Source: an uncultured Eubacteriales bacterium (GTDB lineage Bacteria > Bacillota > Clostridia > Lachnospirales > Lachnospiraceae). Taken from it: a stretch of DNA of 52,167 nucleotides. The notes under the pieces are model-generated. The model ran no database searches, was not told the origin of the DNA, and saw only the letters and a program-made list of their open reading frames with translations. Location: positions 1 to 52,167 of the forward strand of contig UQYF01000018.1 in NCBI GenBank assembly GCA_900545175.1. Direction: 5' to 3'. Below are positions 42,345-49,865 of the stretch, piece by piece (the first letter of the stretch is position 1; the number at the start of each line of letters is the position of its first letter). The translations under genes and the position numbers were made by a program.

Positions 42345-42472
42345 CATACTCCTACCGCCCCTTTAAAATTATTATTATTCATATCCCTGAATTTTTTTAA
42401 CTCTCTTCTTACTATGACCTTAACTGCCCTGCACACAACAATTATCACTGCTGCTAAAATTATGCTTTTCAT
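42344..42472 (-). CDS. 42-residue membrane peptide upstream of the ZIP gene
   Basis: A small frame encoding 42 aa. It starts 'MKSIILAAVIIVVCRAVK', a single hydrophobic helix (~residues 3-15) with one Cys, then a very basic stretch 'VIVRRELKKFRD' and an Asn-rich tail. The ATG has AAAAGGAGGA about 4 nt upstream, one of the best ribosome sites in the window. Its stop TGA overlaps the ZIP ATG (TGATG), so translation of the two is coupled. It lies downstream of a strong promoter with a dyad. I recognise no family. It may assist or regulate the transporter, or act as a leader peptide. Confidence 0.75.
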   Translation of the reverse strand: MKSIILAAVIIVVCRAVKVIVRRELKKFRDMNNNNFKGAVGV

Positions 42473-42573
42473 AATATCCTCCTTTTCCGGCGGTCTTAAC
42501 TGCCTGCTATGCTATTATATGCTGTTACTTAATCATTGTTGCATCACTGATACATATACATTTTATGTGTGCG

Positions 42574-42591
42574 AGTTAGTTTTAACTAACT
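42574..42591. promoter_or_regulatory. Metal-regulator-like operator
   Basis: AGTTAGTT and AACTAACT separated by two bases. It begins 9 bases after the -10 box, so it covers the likely start site of the small peptide-ZIP-GH28 transcript. The pattern resembles TTAG/CTAA-type boxes bound by DtxR/IdeR-family repressors, which respond to iron or manganese; this is a visual likeness. Confidence 0.5.
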
Positions 42592-42600
42592 TCTATAATC

Positions 42601-42629
42601 AGTATACATTACTCTCATTTAAAAATCAA
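42601..42629 (-). promoter_or_regulatory. Promoter of the ZIP operon
   Basis: TTGATT (42629-42624), 17-nt spacer, TATACT (42606-42601) on the minus strand. The leader to the small peptide ATG is about 120 nt. Confidence 0.75.
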
Positions 42630-42641
42630 TACCATATTTGT

Positions 42642-42706
42642 GGGACACAGGTGTCAGACCCCAATGTCCCAAATGCCGGGACATTGGGGTCTGACACCTG
42701 TGTCCC
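42642..42706. repeat. Perfect 29-bp REP-like palindrome
   Basis: The arms 42642-42670 and 42678-42706 are exact reverse complements with a 7-nt spacer; the left arm starts GGGACACAGGTGTCAGACCC. A second, exclusive fold pairs AATGCCGGGACA (42672-42683) with TGTCCCGGCATT (42701-42712). The G-G-G-T-C-T-G-A-C-A-C-C type core resembles repeats mobilised by RAYT transposases in other bacteria. No transposase lies in the window. It lies between the helicase terminator and the ZIP promoter. Confidence 0.8.
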
Positions 42707-42716
42707 GGCATTAAAA

Positions 42717-42752
42717 AAACGCCGTAACCGACATTCTGCCGGAACGACGTTT
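42717..42752 (-). terminator. Terminator of the DEAD-box helicase gene
   Basis: AAACGCCGTAACCG pairs with CGGAACGACGTTT allowing two mismatches (42717-42752). Seven T residues follow on the minus strand. It begins 40 nt after the helicase stop. Confidence 0.75.
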
Positions 42753-42791
42753 CTTTATCAACAGCTTATTTTACAGCCGCTTTTTATTCAC

Positions 42792-44504
42792 TTAATCTTT
42801 CTTCTTATTCTTCTGCTTCTCGCGCTTCTCTCTTAAACGGCGCTCAACTCCGAAGTCGACTCTTCCCTTCTCGTTTTTCGCATTGCCGTCACGTCCGATG
42901 CGCTCCTTCTTGCGGCGTTCTTCTTTTCCGGATTTATCGCCCTTATCATGGTGGGAATCCTTTTCCGCCTTGCCTCCCTTATATCTGTGCTCTTCCCTGT
43001 CGGAATCGCATCTGCGTCTGTCATCGCGTCCGCCTCTTCTGTCATCCCTGCCGTCCCTGCGTCCGCGTCCGCCTTTGCGTCCCTTCTCGTCCTCAAAATG
43101 ACGCGCACGTCTAGGCTTATATACCTCAACTGGAATGTCCTCAAGCTCCTCACCCATATGCATCTTAAGGAATGCTGCTGCAAGTTCAATGGCTGTGACA
43201 TCATCATCATTCATCTTGTCTGTGATGATTTTAGTCATCTTGGTAAGATCCTTCTCATTGCGGATTTCCATAACCTTAGAGAGAATCTTCTGAGCCTTCA
43301 CTGCCGTGATATCTGCCGCCGAAGGTATTGTGCGCGCCTTAATCTTAGTATGGCACACATTCTCAATTTCTCTTATCTTGTATATCTCTCTGCCGACAAC
43401 GAGTGTGAAGGAACGTCCTGTCCTTCCTGCCCTTCCTGTACGCCCTATTCTATGGACATAATATTCTATATCCTGCGGTACGTCGTAGTTAAATACAGCT
43501 TCAACATCATCAACATCTATTCCTCTCGCTGCAACATCCGTCGCAATAAGAATCTCAACCGTACCATTTCTGAATCCGTTCATAACCTTATCTCGCTGGA
43601 ACTGTGACATATCTCCATGAAGTCCTTCAGCAAAATATCCTCTTCCCTTGAGCTCCTCTGTGAGGTCGTCAACCATCTTCTTAGTATTACAGAAGATAAG
43701 CGAGCGCTTAGGATTGTAATAATCTAAAAGTCTTGCTGTTACCTCAGCCTTATTCTGACGCTGAACCTCATAATAGTACTGCTTTACAAGAGGAATTGTC
43801 ACCTCCTTGGCAGCAACCTTAACATGCACAGCATCCTTCTGGTAGGTATGTGTTATATCAAGGATAGGCTTAGGCATTGTCGCTGAAAACAATGCAGTCT
43901 GGTGGTTCTCAGGAATTTCTTTAAGAATAGTCTCAATATCTTCACGGAAGCCCATATTAAGCATCTCATCCGCTTCATCAAGCACAATAGCCTTGATGTT
44001 CTCAAGACGCAGTGTATGTCTTCTCATGTGGTCCATGACGCGTCCCGGAGTTCCGACAATAATTGATACATTTCCCTTGAGTGAACGTATCTGCTTAGTT
44101 ATATCCTGTCCGCCATATATAGGAAGAATCTTGATTCCATGCATGAACTTTGCAAACTTGCGAAGCTCTTCTGCCGCCTGGATTGCAAGCTCTCTTGTAG
44201 GACAAAGTATGATACACTGCACTCCTTCTATATCCGGGTCAATTCTCTGTATCATCGGTATTCCAAACGCCGCAGTCTTGCCTGTTCCGGTCTGTGCCTG
44301 GCCAAGCACGTCACGTCCGTCAAGGAGTGCCGGTATAGCCTGCTGCTGTATCGGTGTCATCACCTCAAAGCCCATCTCCTGCACTGCACGTATTATTCTC
44401 TCATCAATAGGTGCATCCTCATATCTGACAGCATCACTTGTACTATCAGCGTTCTTAATCTCCTCTGCGGCATTTGTCATGTTTTCTGTTTTAGTTTTTT
44501 CCAT
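42792..44504 (-). CDS. DEAD-box ATP-dependent RNA helicase
   Basis: Protein of 570 aa. Motifs Q ('MTPIQQQAIP'), I ('AQTGTGKTAAF'), Ia ('PTRELAIQ'), II ('VLDEADEML'), III ('FSATMP'), IV ('LIFCNTKK'), V ('ATDVAARGIDV') and VI ('YVHRIGRTGRAG') are all present. A dimerisation-like segment follows ('KAQKILSKVMEIRNEKDL'), then a ~120-residue tail rich in Arg, Gly, Asp and Lys that likely binds RNA. This is the CshA/CsdA layout, used in ribosome assembly, RNA decay and cold growth. It starts 33 nt after the GGDEF gene and may share its promoter. Confidence 0.94.
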   Translation of the reverse strand: MEKTKTENMTNAAEEIKNADSTSDAVRYEDAPIDERIIRAVQEMGFEVMTPIQQQAIPALLDGRDVLGQAQTGTGKTAAFGIPMIQRIDPDIEGVQCIILCPTRELAIQAAEELRKFAKFMHGIKILPIYGGQDITKQIRSLKGNVSIIVGTPGRVMDHMRRHTLRLENIKAIVLDEADEMLNMGFREDIETILKEIPENHQTALFSATMPKPILDITHTYQKDAVHVKVAAKEVTIPLVKQYYYEVQRQNKAEVTARLLDYYNPKRSLIFCNTKKMVDDLTEELKGRGYFAEGLHGDMSQFQRDKVMNGFRNGTVEILIATDVAARGIDVDDVEAVFNYDVPQDIEYYVHRIGRTGRAGRTGRSFTLVVGREIYKIREIENVCHTKIKARTIPSAADITAVKAQKILSKVMEIRNEKDLTKMTKIITDKMNDDDVTAIELAAAFLKMHMGEELEDIPVEVYKPRRARHFEDEKGRKGGRGRRDGRDDRRGGRDDRRRCDSDREEHRYKGGKAEKDSHHDKGDKSGKEERRKKERIGRDGNAKNEKGRVDFGVERRLREKREKQKNKKKD

Positions 44505-44537
44505 TAAAATAATTACTCTCTGCTTTCTATTTAGATA

Positions 44538-45878
44538 TTAATATTTTCTTCTGTCAATTCCTGTTCTCTTATAATAATCAGCCTTATCCCGATACATCAG
44601 CCTCTCTGCCTCCGTCAAAAGTGCGTCCTGGTTTCTTGGTGCCTTGTCAGTCCACACCTCACCCACAGCCATATTGACACCGTGTACCTTCATGTCCTCC
44701 TTCAAAAGACGTACATGCTCGCTAAGCTCCTCCCTGGTCACACCATTGGCAGCCGCTAAGAATTCATCTCCGCCTATCCTGAACAGCCCATAACCATCAA
44801 ACACTCTTCTGAGACTTTCACAGGCAGTCTTAAGCAGCCTGTCACCCATCTCATGTCCCTGGGTATCATTAACCTTCTTAAGCCCGGTCACATCACAATA
44901 AACAATACCCATGCTTCTATTCACATCCACCTTGCTCATATATTCATTGAGCGCATATCTGTTTCCAAGCCCGGTAAGCTGATCGTTGTAGCTCATAATC
45001 TCGAGCTCCTTCATAAGATTTCTTCTCCTTATGCATGAGATTATGAAGTGGCCAAGTATATGCAAAATATTAGAAGCATACCTTAGTGTCTCCCCCGGCG
45101 GATTATCAACACCATAGAAGCCTATAGCCTGTTTATTGTCATAAAGAGGAACAACAACCAGCGAATGTATATCCTGCCTCTTGAGGTTCTCATACTGAAG
45201 CGGGTCACTCTCCTTAATGTCCTCCAGATCTGCAATCATTATATACCTGTTCTCAGCAAAATTTCTGTACCATTCAGCACATACATCTGCCTGAACATTC
45301 TGCAGGATGTCCTTCTGCGGCTCCACACCGACCGCCGTCCATTCGTAGGTATTGTCATCCCCTCCAAGCTCATTCTGCTCAAATATATATGTTCTCTCAC
45401 CCTTGAGTGCCTTACCTATATACTCAAGCACAATCTGTAATGACATATCAGGGGTTGGTGCCTGAAGTGCACTTCTTAGTGCCTCGTTTGATATAGCCTC
45501 TATGTTCTCATAGCGGCTCGCATCCTCGCACTCATGGTCATGCCCCGCCGTGTCAGCATCAATCGCAAGCTCCACCCTGTATCTTCTGCCGCCATCGGTT
45601 ACAAGTGTATCCTTTATCGCAAAATCCTTGTCAAGCAGAAAATTGTAATGCCTCCATTCAATAAACTCTCCTTCACAAAGCTGTTTATTGTTGCAGACGG
45701 CACAAGGTGCTGAACAATGCTGCAGCACCTCATAACATTTCTTTCCGGCTATCTCATCTAACGAATGAATGCCGTACATTCTGAGTGCCTTTTTATTCAT
45801 ATATACCAGTTCATCCGTATCTATGTCCGAAGCATACACACATTCGTTCATATTTTCAAAAAATTCCCAAATTTTCAT
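44538..45878 (-). CDS. PAS-GAF-GGDEF diguanylate cyclase
   Basis: Protein of 446 aa. An N-terminal PAS domain (~1-125) contains a Cys cluster, 'KCYEVLQHCSAPCAVCNNKQLCEG' by position ~53-78, seen in many clostridial PAS proteins and a possible metal or redox site. A GAF domain (~140-290) follows. The GGDEF domain (~300-446) has 'DQLTGLGNRYALNEYM' and an intact 'FRIGGDEFLAAA', so it should make c-di-GMP from two GTP. No RxxD inhibitory site was clear. The start at 45878 has AAAGGTG 6 nt upstream; a longer frame to 45926 has a poor site and is the alternative. Confidence 0.88.
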   Translation of the reverse strand: MKIWEFFENMNECVYASDIDTDELVYMNKKALRMYGIHSLDEIAGKKCYEVLQHCSAPCAVCNNKQLCEGEFIEWRHYNFLLDKDFAIKDTLVTDGGRRYRVELAIDADTAGHDHECEDASRYENIEAISNEALRSALQAPTPDMSLQIVLEYIGKALKGERTYIFEQNELGGDDNTYEWTAVGVEPQKDILQNVQADVCAEWYRNFAENRYIMIADLEDIKESDPLQYENLKRQDIHSLVVVPLYDNKQAIGFYGVDNPPGETLRYASNILHILGHFIISCIRRRNLMKELEIMSYNDQLTGLGNRYALNEYMSKVDVNRSMGIVYCDVTGLKKVNDTQGHEMGDRLLKTACESLRRVFDGYGLFRIGGDEFLAAANGVTREELSEHVRLLKEDMKVHGVNMAVGEVWTDKAPRNQDALLTEAERLMYRDKADYYKRTGIDRRKY

Positions 45879-45970
45879 GGCATACACCTTTTTTCCGGAC
45901 AAAGCCATATTTTCCAATGTCTTCATCCACAGTCTTTTTTCCGTAACAGTATATTGACAAGTACATGTCT

Positions 45971-45999
45971 ATTATACCTACTTGCATGCCAAAATTCAA
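45971..45999 (-). promoter_or_regulatory. Promoter of the diguanylate cyclase gene
   Basis: TTGAAT (45999-45994), 17-nt spacer, TATAAT (45976-45971) on the minus strand, within the 84 to 132-nt gap after the FtsX-like permease. No terminator is visible between the two genes. Confidence 0.75.
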
Positions 46000-46010
46000 G
46001 AAACTTTTGA

Positions 46011-48065
46011 CTATTCATTCACAATATTGTAGTATGATTTGGATGTGATTCTGTACACAATGACATAAAATACCGCAAAAATAAGCGCACATACAACATT
46101 TACCAGTGCAAAAAAGCCCTTATCGCTAAATCCGAAACACAGCAGAAGCTTATTTACAATCGGGAAAGCGAACGCAAGATGGACACATGCCACTATGATA
46201 GGTAGAAAAAATACCGTGAGCATCTGCGAATTGATACTGGACTTAATATCTTTTTGGTTCATGCCAAGCTTTTTCATAATCTCGAAGCGCCCACAGTCCT
46301 CATAGCCTTCAGTAACCTGCTTATAATATATGATAAGCACCGTGGCAAGCACAAATATTATTCCAAGGAAAATCGCAAGGAACAGGAGTGCACCGAACAT
46401 TGTGTAGAAATTGTCTCTCTCAGCCTCCCTGCCCTCAACATTCACATGGATAATCCCGGCAAGGTACGCCTCATTTTCCTTATATTCCCGGTTGAACATG
46501 CTGTTAAGCTCATTCGCAGCGGCGATTTTTCCTGCCGCACTGCCTGTCATGTCAAAATTATAGAACCATGATATTATCACTCCGCTGCTGCCCGGCGTAT
46601 TGATTATAGGAAGCACTATATCCTTTGGGTTGTTCACAATAATATACATTCCCGGAAGCACATTGTATGCTTCCGTTCCATTGGCTATGAACCTTCCGAT
46701 GATATTTTTTACCTTGTAGTGCGGTCCATCGTCCCCTAGAACCAGCTCATCAGGTGAGACATTCTTAGCGCTTCCCATTCCCTTCGTGAAGCATACAAGC
46801 GCCTCATCATCATCAAGCTCCACATTCTCATCCATCAGGCGGTTGTAATCATCCAATGAGATTGCAAACATCTGATATATGGTCGGCGACAGTCCGGCAC
46901 TGTAGTAATCTGTGGTCTCATAATCTGTGTAATTAATTTTTCCGTTCGCATAGGCACATGAAAATATAGCCGCCGTATAATCGGTTAAATCCACAATCTC
47001 CTCACCCGCAGCGCCCACACAGCTCTTTACGGATTCCTTCATATCACCCATATAATTTTCCATATCAGAATAGCTGTCAAAGGTCGTTGTAAGATTGATA
47101 TCCCTCGGATACCTGTTTCTCACAACACTCTCCTCACCGGCGTAGAGACATACCGTAGCCGAGAGCATGACAAGCACCATAGTGCACAGCACACATATTG
47201 AGGCAAGACCCGCGCCGTTTCTCTTCATTCGATATAGCATCGATGACACCGACACAAAATGATTAGTCTTATAGTAATAGCGCTTGTTCTTCTGCAGCAG
47301 ACGGCACATTGTCACCGAGCCTGCTATAAACAGCAGATATGTGGCTATTATTACCATTATAACTGCCACAAAAAACATACTTAGAGCGCTCAGCGGGTCC
47401 TCTATCGTCACGGCAATGTAGTACGCTCCTGCGAGGATAACTACACCGCACAGTGCAATGAACCAGTTCGCTTTAGGAGGCTTCTCTCCCCTGTTCTCGC
47501 TCCTTAGCAGGTCAACCGGCTTTGACATTCTGACCTGTCTCACCATGTTGACAAAAAGAAGTACATATATTACGCCAAAAACCTTCAATGTCATAAACAG
47601 CGCTTCCGTGTTCACTGTTATATTATAATTATTCTCCCCCTTGATTGCATACATCATGGCAAGCTCGCCAAGCTTCGCAAACACTATGCCGAACATAAGT
47701 CCTGCAGTGAGCGATATGAACGCAATCTGAACGCTCTCCCAGAATAAAATTCTCGCCAGATTGCCCTTTCCCATACCGAGCACATTATACAGACCGAATT
47801 CCTTTTTCCTTCTCTTCATCAGAAATGAGTTCGTGTAAAAAAGAAACAGCACCGCAAAAATCATTATCACATAAGTTCCCATTCCAAGCATTTCCGCCAT
47901 AAACGAACCACCTCTGATTGTTTTTAGCAGCGGATCTCCGGCTAAAAATGCAATTATATAGAACATCATCACCATTCCGGTACATGTCAGTATGTACGGA
48001 AGGTAGAGTCTACTATTTTTTCTTATACTGTCCCACGCAAGATGCGGGTAAAAACCTATTCCCAT
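46011..48065 (-). CDS. FtsX-like ABC permease (BceB type)
   Basis: Protein of 684 aa with ten predicted membrane segments. The order is one segment, an FtsX domain of three (~60-200), two pairs, then a large outside domain (~330-560), and a last FtsX domain of three at the C terminus ('LLFLAIFLGIIFVLATVLII', 'MKKLGMNQKDIKSSINSQM'). This is the layout of BceB/VraG permeases that free lipid II-cycle targets from peptide antibiotics and signal to a BceS kinase. The start at 48065 has AGGAGG 6 nt upstream; a longer frame to 48161 runs through two hairpins and is unlikely. Confidence 0.9.
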   Translation of the reverse strand: MGIGFYPHLAWDSIRKNSRLYLPYILTCTGMVMMFYIIAFLAGDPLLKTIRGGSFMAEMLGMGTYVIMIFAVLFLFYTNSFLMKRRKKEFGLYNVLGMGKGNLARILFWESVQIAFISLTAGLMFGIVFAKLGELAMMYAIKGENNYNITVNTEALFMTLKVFGVIYVLLFVNMVRQVRMSKPVDLLRSENRGEKPPKANWFIALCGVVILAGAYYIAVTIEDPLSALSMFFVAVIMVIIATYLLFIAGSVTMCRLLQKNKRYYYKTNHFVSVSSMLYRMKRNGAGLASICVLCTMVLVMLSATVCLYAGEESVVRNRYPRDINLTTTFDSYSDMENYMGDMKESVKSCVGAAGEEIVDLTDYTAAIFSCAYANGKINYTDYETTDYYSAGLSPTIYQMFAISLDDYNRLMDENVELDDDEALVCFTKGMGSAKNVSPDELVLGDDGPHYKVKNIIGRFIANGTEAYNVLPGMYIIVNNPKDIVLPIINTPGSSGVIISWFYNFDMTGSAAGKIAAANELNSMFNREYKENEAYLAGIIHVNVEGREAERDNFYTMFGALLFLAIFLGIIFVLATVLIIYYKQVTEGYEDCGRFEIMKKLGMNQKDIKSSINSQMLTVFFLPIIVACVHLAFAFPIVNKLLLCFGFSDKGFFALVNVVCALIFAVFYVIVYRITSKSYYNIVNE

Positions 48066-48079
48066 TTTTATCCTCCTGT

Positions 48080-48104
48080 ATACTGCAGGCATTGCCTGCA
48101 GTAT
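48080..48104 (-). promoter_or_regulatory. Hairpin next to the permease ribosome site
   Basis: ATACTGCAGGCA, T, TGCCTGCAGTAT: a perfect 12-bp stem with a single-base centre. On the minus strand it ends 3 nt before AGGAGG (48076-48071) of the permease gene. A second hairpin, GTTTGAAAA/TTTTCAAAC (48120-48142), lies just upstream. Both are inside the 141-nt gap between the ATPase and permease genes. Confidence 0.6.
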
Positions 48105-48206
48105 TGCCACCAATAAGTAGTTTGAAAATTTTATTTTCAAACTTGTCTCCATTCTTTGCAAAAGTTCATTGTCTTAGCACATTTTAAAACAAAAAACTCA
48201 GTCACC

Positions 48207-48968
48207 TCAATCTTTCTTCCCCGTCGCAAGCACCGTGAGCGTATCCGCTATCTTGCGGTAAAATTCGTCCCCGGTGTCATCCCCACGGTAAATCTGGTGA
48301 AATACCTCTCCGTCCTTTATGAACAATACTCTCCCCGCGTGGCTTGCCGCCTTAGCCGAATGTGTCACCATGAGAATGGTCTGCCCCTTCTCATTAATCT
48401 CCCCGAAGAGCCTTAACAGCTCATCCGTCGACTTGGAATCAAGCGCCCCTGTCGGCTCATCTGCAAGTATCAGACTTGGATTGATTATCAGTGCCCTCGC
48501 CACCGCCGCCCTCTGCTTCTGACCGCCCGACACCTCATACGGATATTTTTTTAACAACGGCTCAATTCCAAGCTGCACCGCAAGCGGTATCAGTCTCCGC
48601 TTCATCTCCGCATGCTTCTCCCCCGCAAGCACCAGCGGAAGGTATATATTGTCCTCCAGCGTAAATGTGTCAAGCAGGTTGAAATCCTGGAACACAAAGC
48701 CAAGCTTATCCCTCCTTAGCTGTGAAATCTCCTTCTCACTCAGCTCTGACAAATCCTGACCCTCGAGTCTTATCCTCCCGCCTGTCGGCTTATCGAGTGC
48801 CGCCAGAATATTCAACAGCGTTGTCTTACCTGACCCCGACTCACCCATAACAGCCACATACTCGCCCTTCTCCACAGCAAAGGACACATTCCTAAGTGCC
48901 TCCACCTTATTCCCACCGAATCTTGTGGTGTATGTCTTTTTGATATTTGCTGCCTCTAATAAACTCAT
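48207..48968 (-). CDS. ABC ATPase partner of the FtsX-like permease (BceA type)
   Basis: Protein of 253 aa. Walker A 'GESGSGKTTLLNILAALD', Q-loop 'FVFQDFNLLDTFTLEDN', signature 'VSGGQKQRAAVARAL', Walker B 'LILADEPTGALDSKST' and H-loop 'MVTHSAKAAS' match the MacB/BceA group. The start at 48968 has GGAGGA 5 nt upstream. Its own -10-like TATAAT (49081-49076) suggests expression apart from the kinase genes. Confidence 0.92.
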   Translation of the reverse strand: MSLLEAANIKKTYTTRFGGNKVEALRNVSFAVEKGEYVAVMGESGSGKTTLLNILAALDKPTGGRIRLEGQDLSELSEKEISQLRRDKLGFVFQDFNLLDTFTLEDNIYLPLVLAGEKHAEMKRRLIPLAVQLGIEPLLKKYPYEVSGGQKQRAAVARALIINPSLILADEPTGALDSKSTDELLRLFGEINEKGQTILMVTHSAKAASHAGRVLFIKDGEVFHQIYRGDDTGDEFYRKIADTLTVLATGKKD

Positions 48969-49051
48969 ATTTTCCTCCATTCTGACTGTCACCGGCAATT
49001 ATATAGCTTCATCTTATAATGCCTTACAACAGACAATTTTCTTTCGCCCCA

Positions 49052-49081
49052 TGAAATTTCTTTCAATGCAAAGCTATTATA
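49052..49081 (-). promoter_or_regulatory. Possible promoter and operator of the ABC pair
   Basis: TATAAT at 49081-49076 on the minus strand lacks a good -35 box at normal distance, as in promoters needing an activator. A TGAAA-4-TTTCA dyad (49052-49065) follows just after the expected start site. It may be bound by the nearby response regulator or XRE protein. Confidence 0.35.
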
Positions 49082-49120
49082 TCTCATTTATCTTTTTTCT
49101 CCCCACAACATTACTATAAC

Positions 49121-49163
49121 AAAAAAGGAAATGCAGCTCCATCTAATCGGCTTACATTTCCTT
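49121..49163 (-). terminator. Terminator of the kinase-XRE transcript
   Basis: AAGGAAATG (49125-49133) and CATTTCCTT (49155-49163) form a 9-bp stem. Six T residues follow on the minus strand. It separates the XRE gene from the ABC genes. Confidence 0.75.
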
Positions 49164-49196
49164 ATGCAAAACTTACATTTGTGTAAGAATTGGCTT

Positions 49197-49712
49197 CTAT
49201 CTTTTCTTTCTGAACACTCCCATAGAAAACAAAAGCCAGATAATCCCCACGACCACCGCAATCCAGCTAAGTATCATCAAAAATTGCAAATCATAGTGCT
49301 CAACAAAGTATCTGAAACTATGTGCAACCTGGTTACTGTTCCACTCAAACACTCTGTGTCCATTTTGAATGGAACTGTATGGAATTGGCACCTCCACAAA
49401 GCGTGAAACAATGTAAATGACAAAATTAACAATAAGACCAAATGACATGCAAACAGTAGCTTTTACCTTATTGCTGAATTTACCCCCTGCTTTTGTCTCA
49501 TTATTTTCCGTTGGTTCTATGCCTTTTAAAATATAATCTGTGGTGACTCCAAAATAATTGCTCATCAAAATCACTTTTTCCAAATCGGGAATTGACTGTT
49601 CGCTCTCCCATTTAGAAACAGCCTGTCTGGATACCCCCACCACATCGGCGAGCTGCTCCTGCGATATGCCTTTTGCCTTTCTTAGCTTTTGTATTCTGTC
49701 CGCAATATTCAT
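49197..49712 (-). CDS. XRE-family regulator with two membrane segments
   Basis: Protein of 171 aa. The helix-turn-helix 'ISQEQLADVVGVSRQAVSKWESEQSIPDLEKVILMSNYFGVTTDYIL' is at ~15-62. A short linker is followed by two membrane segments (~88-106 and ~143-163) with about 35 residues between them. Such membrane-tethered XRE proteins are common in Firmicutes, but their ligands are unknown. It sits between the two-component genes and the ABC transporter, and the region before it carries nested dyads, so it may autoregulate. Confidence 0.85.
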   Translation of the reverse strand: MNIADRIQKLRKAKGISQEQLADVVGVSRQAVSKWESEQSIPDLEKVILMSNYFGVTTDYILKGIEPTENNETKAGGKFSNKVKATVCMSFGLIVNFVIYIVSRFVEVPIPYSSIQNGHRVFEWNSNQVAHSFRYFVEHYDLQFLMILSWIAVVVGIIWLLFSMGVFRKKR

Positions 49713-49757
49713 ATTATATCGTCCTCCTGTATTTTATAGGCATAATATAGCAATAAT

Positions 49758-49808
49758 TGCGGTTGCATATCCACCAACCGCACCTTGAACCTTGTCAACC
49801 GACGGTTG
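49758..49808. promoter_or_regulatory. Nested GGTTG/CAACC dyads upstream of the XRE gene
   Basis: TGCGGTTG (49758-49765) faces CAACCGCA (49775-49782), and CAACCG-A-CGGTTG (49796-49808) follows. On the minus strand an extended -10 box, TGCTATATT (~49754-49746), lies just downstream. The repeated half-site suggests cooperative binding by a dimeric regulator, most simply the XRE protein itself. Confidence 0.5.
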
Positions 49809-49865
49809 CGGTGCCCTTTTTTGAATTGCTTCTGGTATCTGTCTGATAATTACACAATATCAAAG

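Noticed and set aside
42414..42836. 140-codon plus-strand frame opposite the ZIP leader and helicase end
   Set aside because: It runs through the perfect palindrome, the promoter and the terminator and has no family features; a shadow frame.
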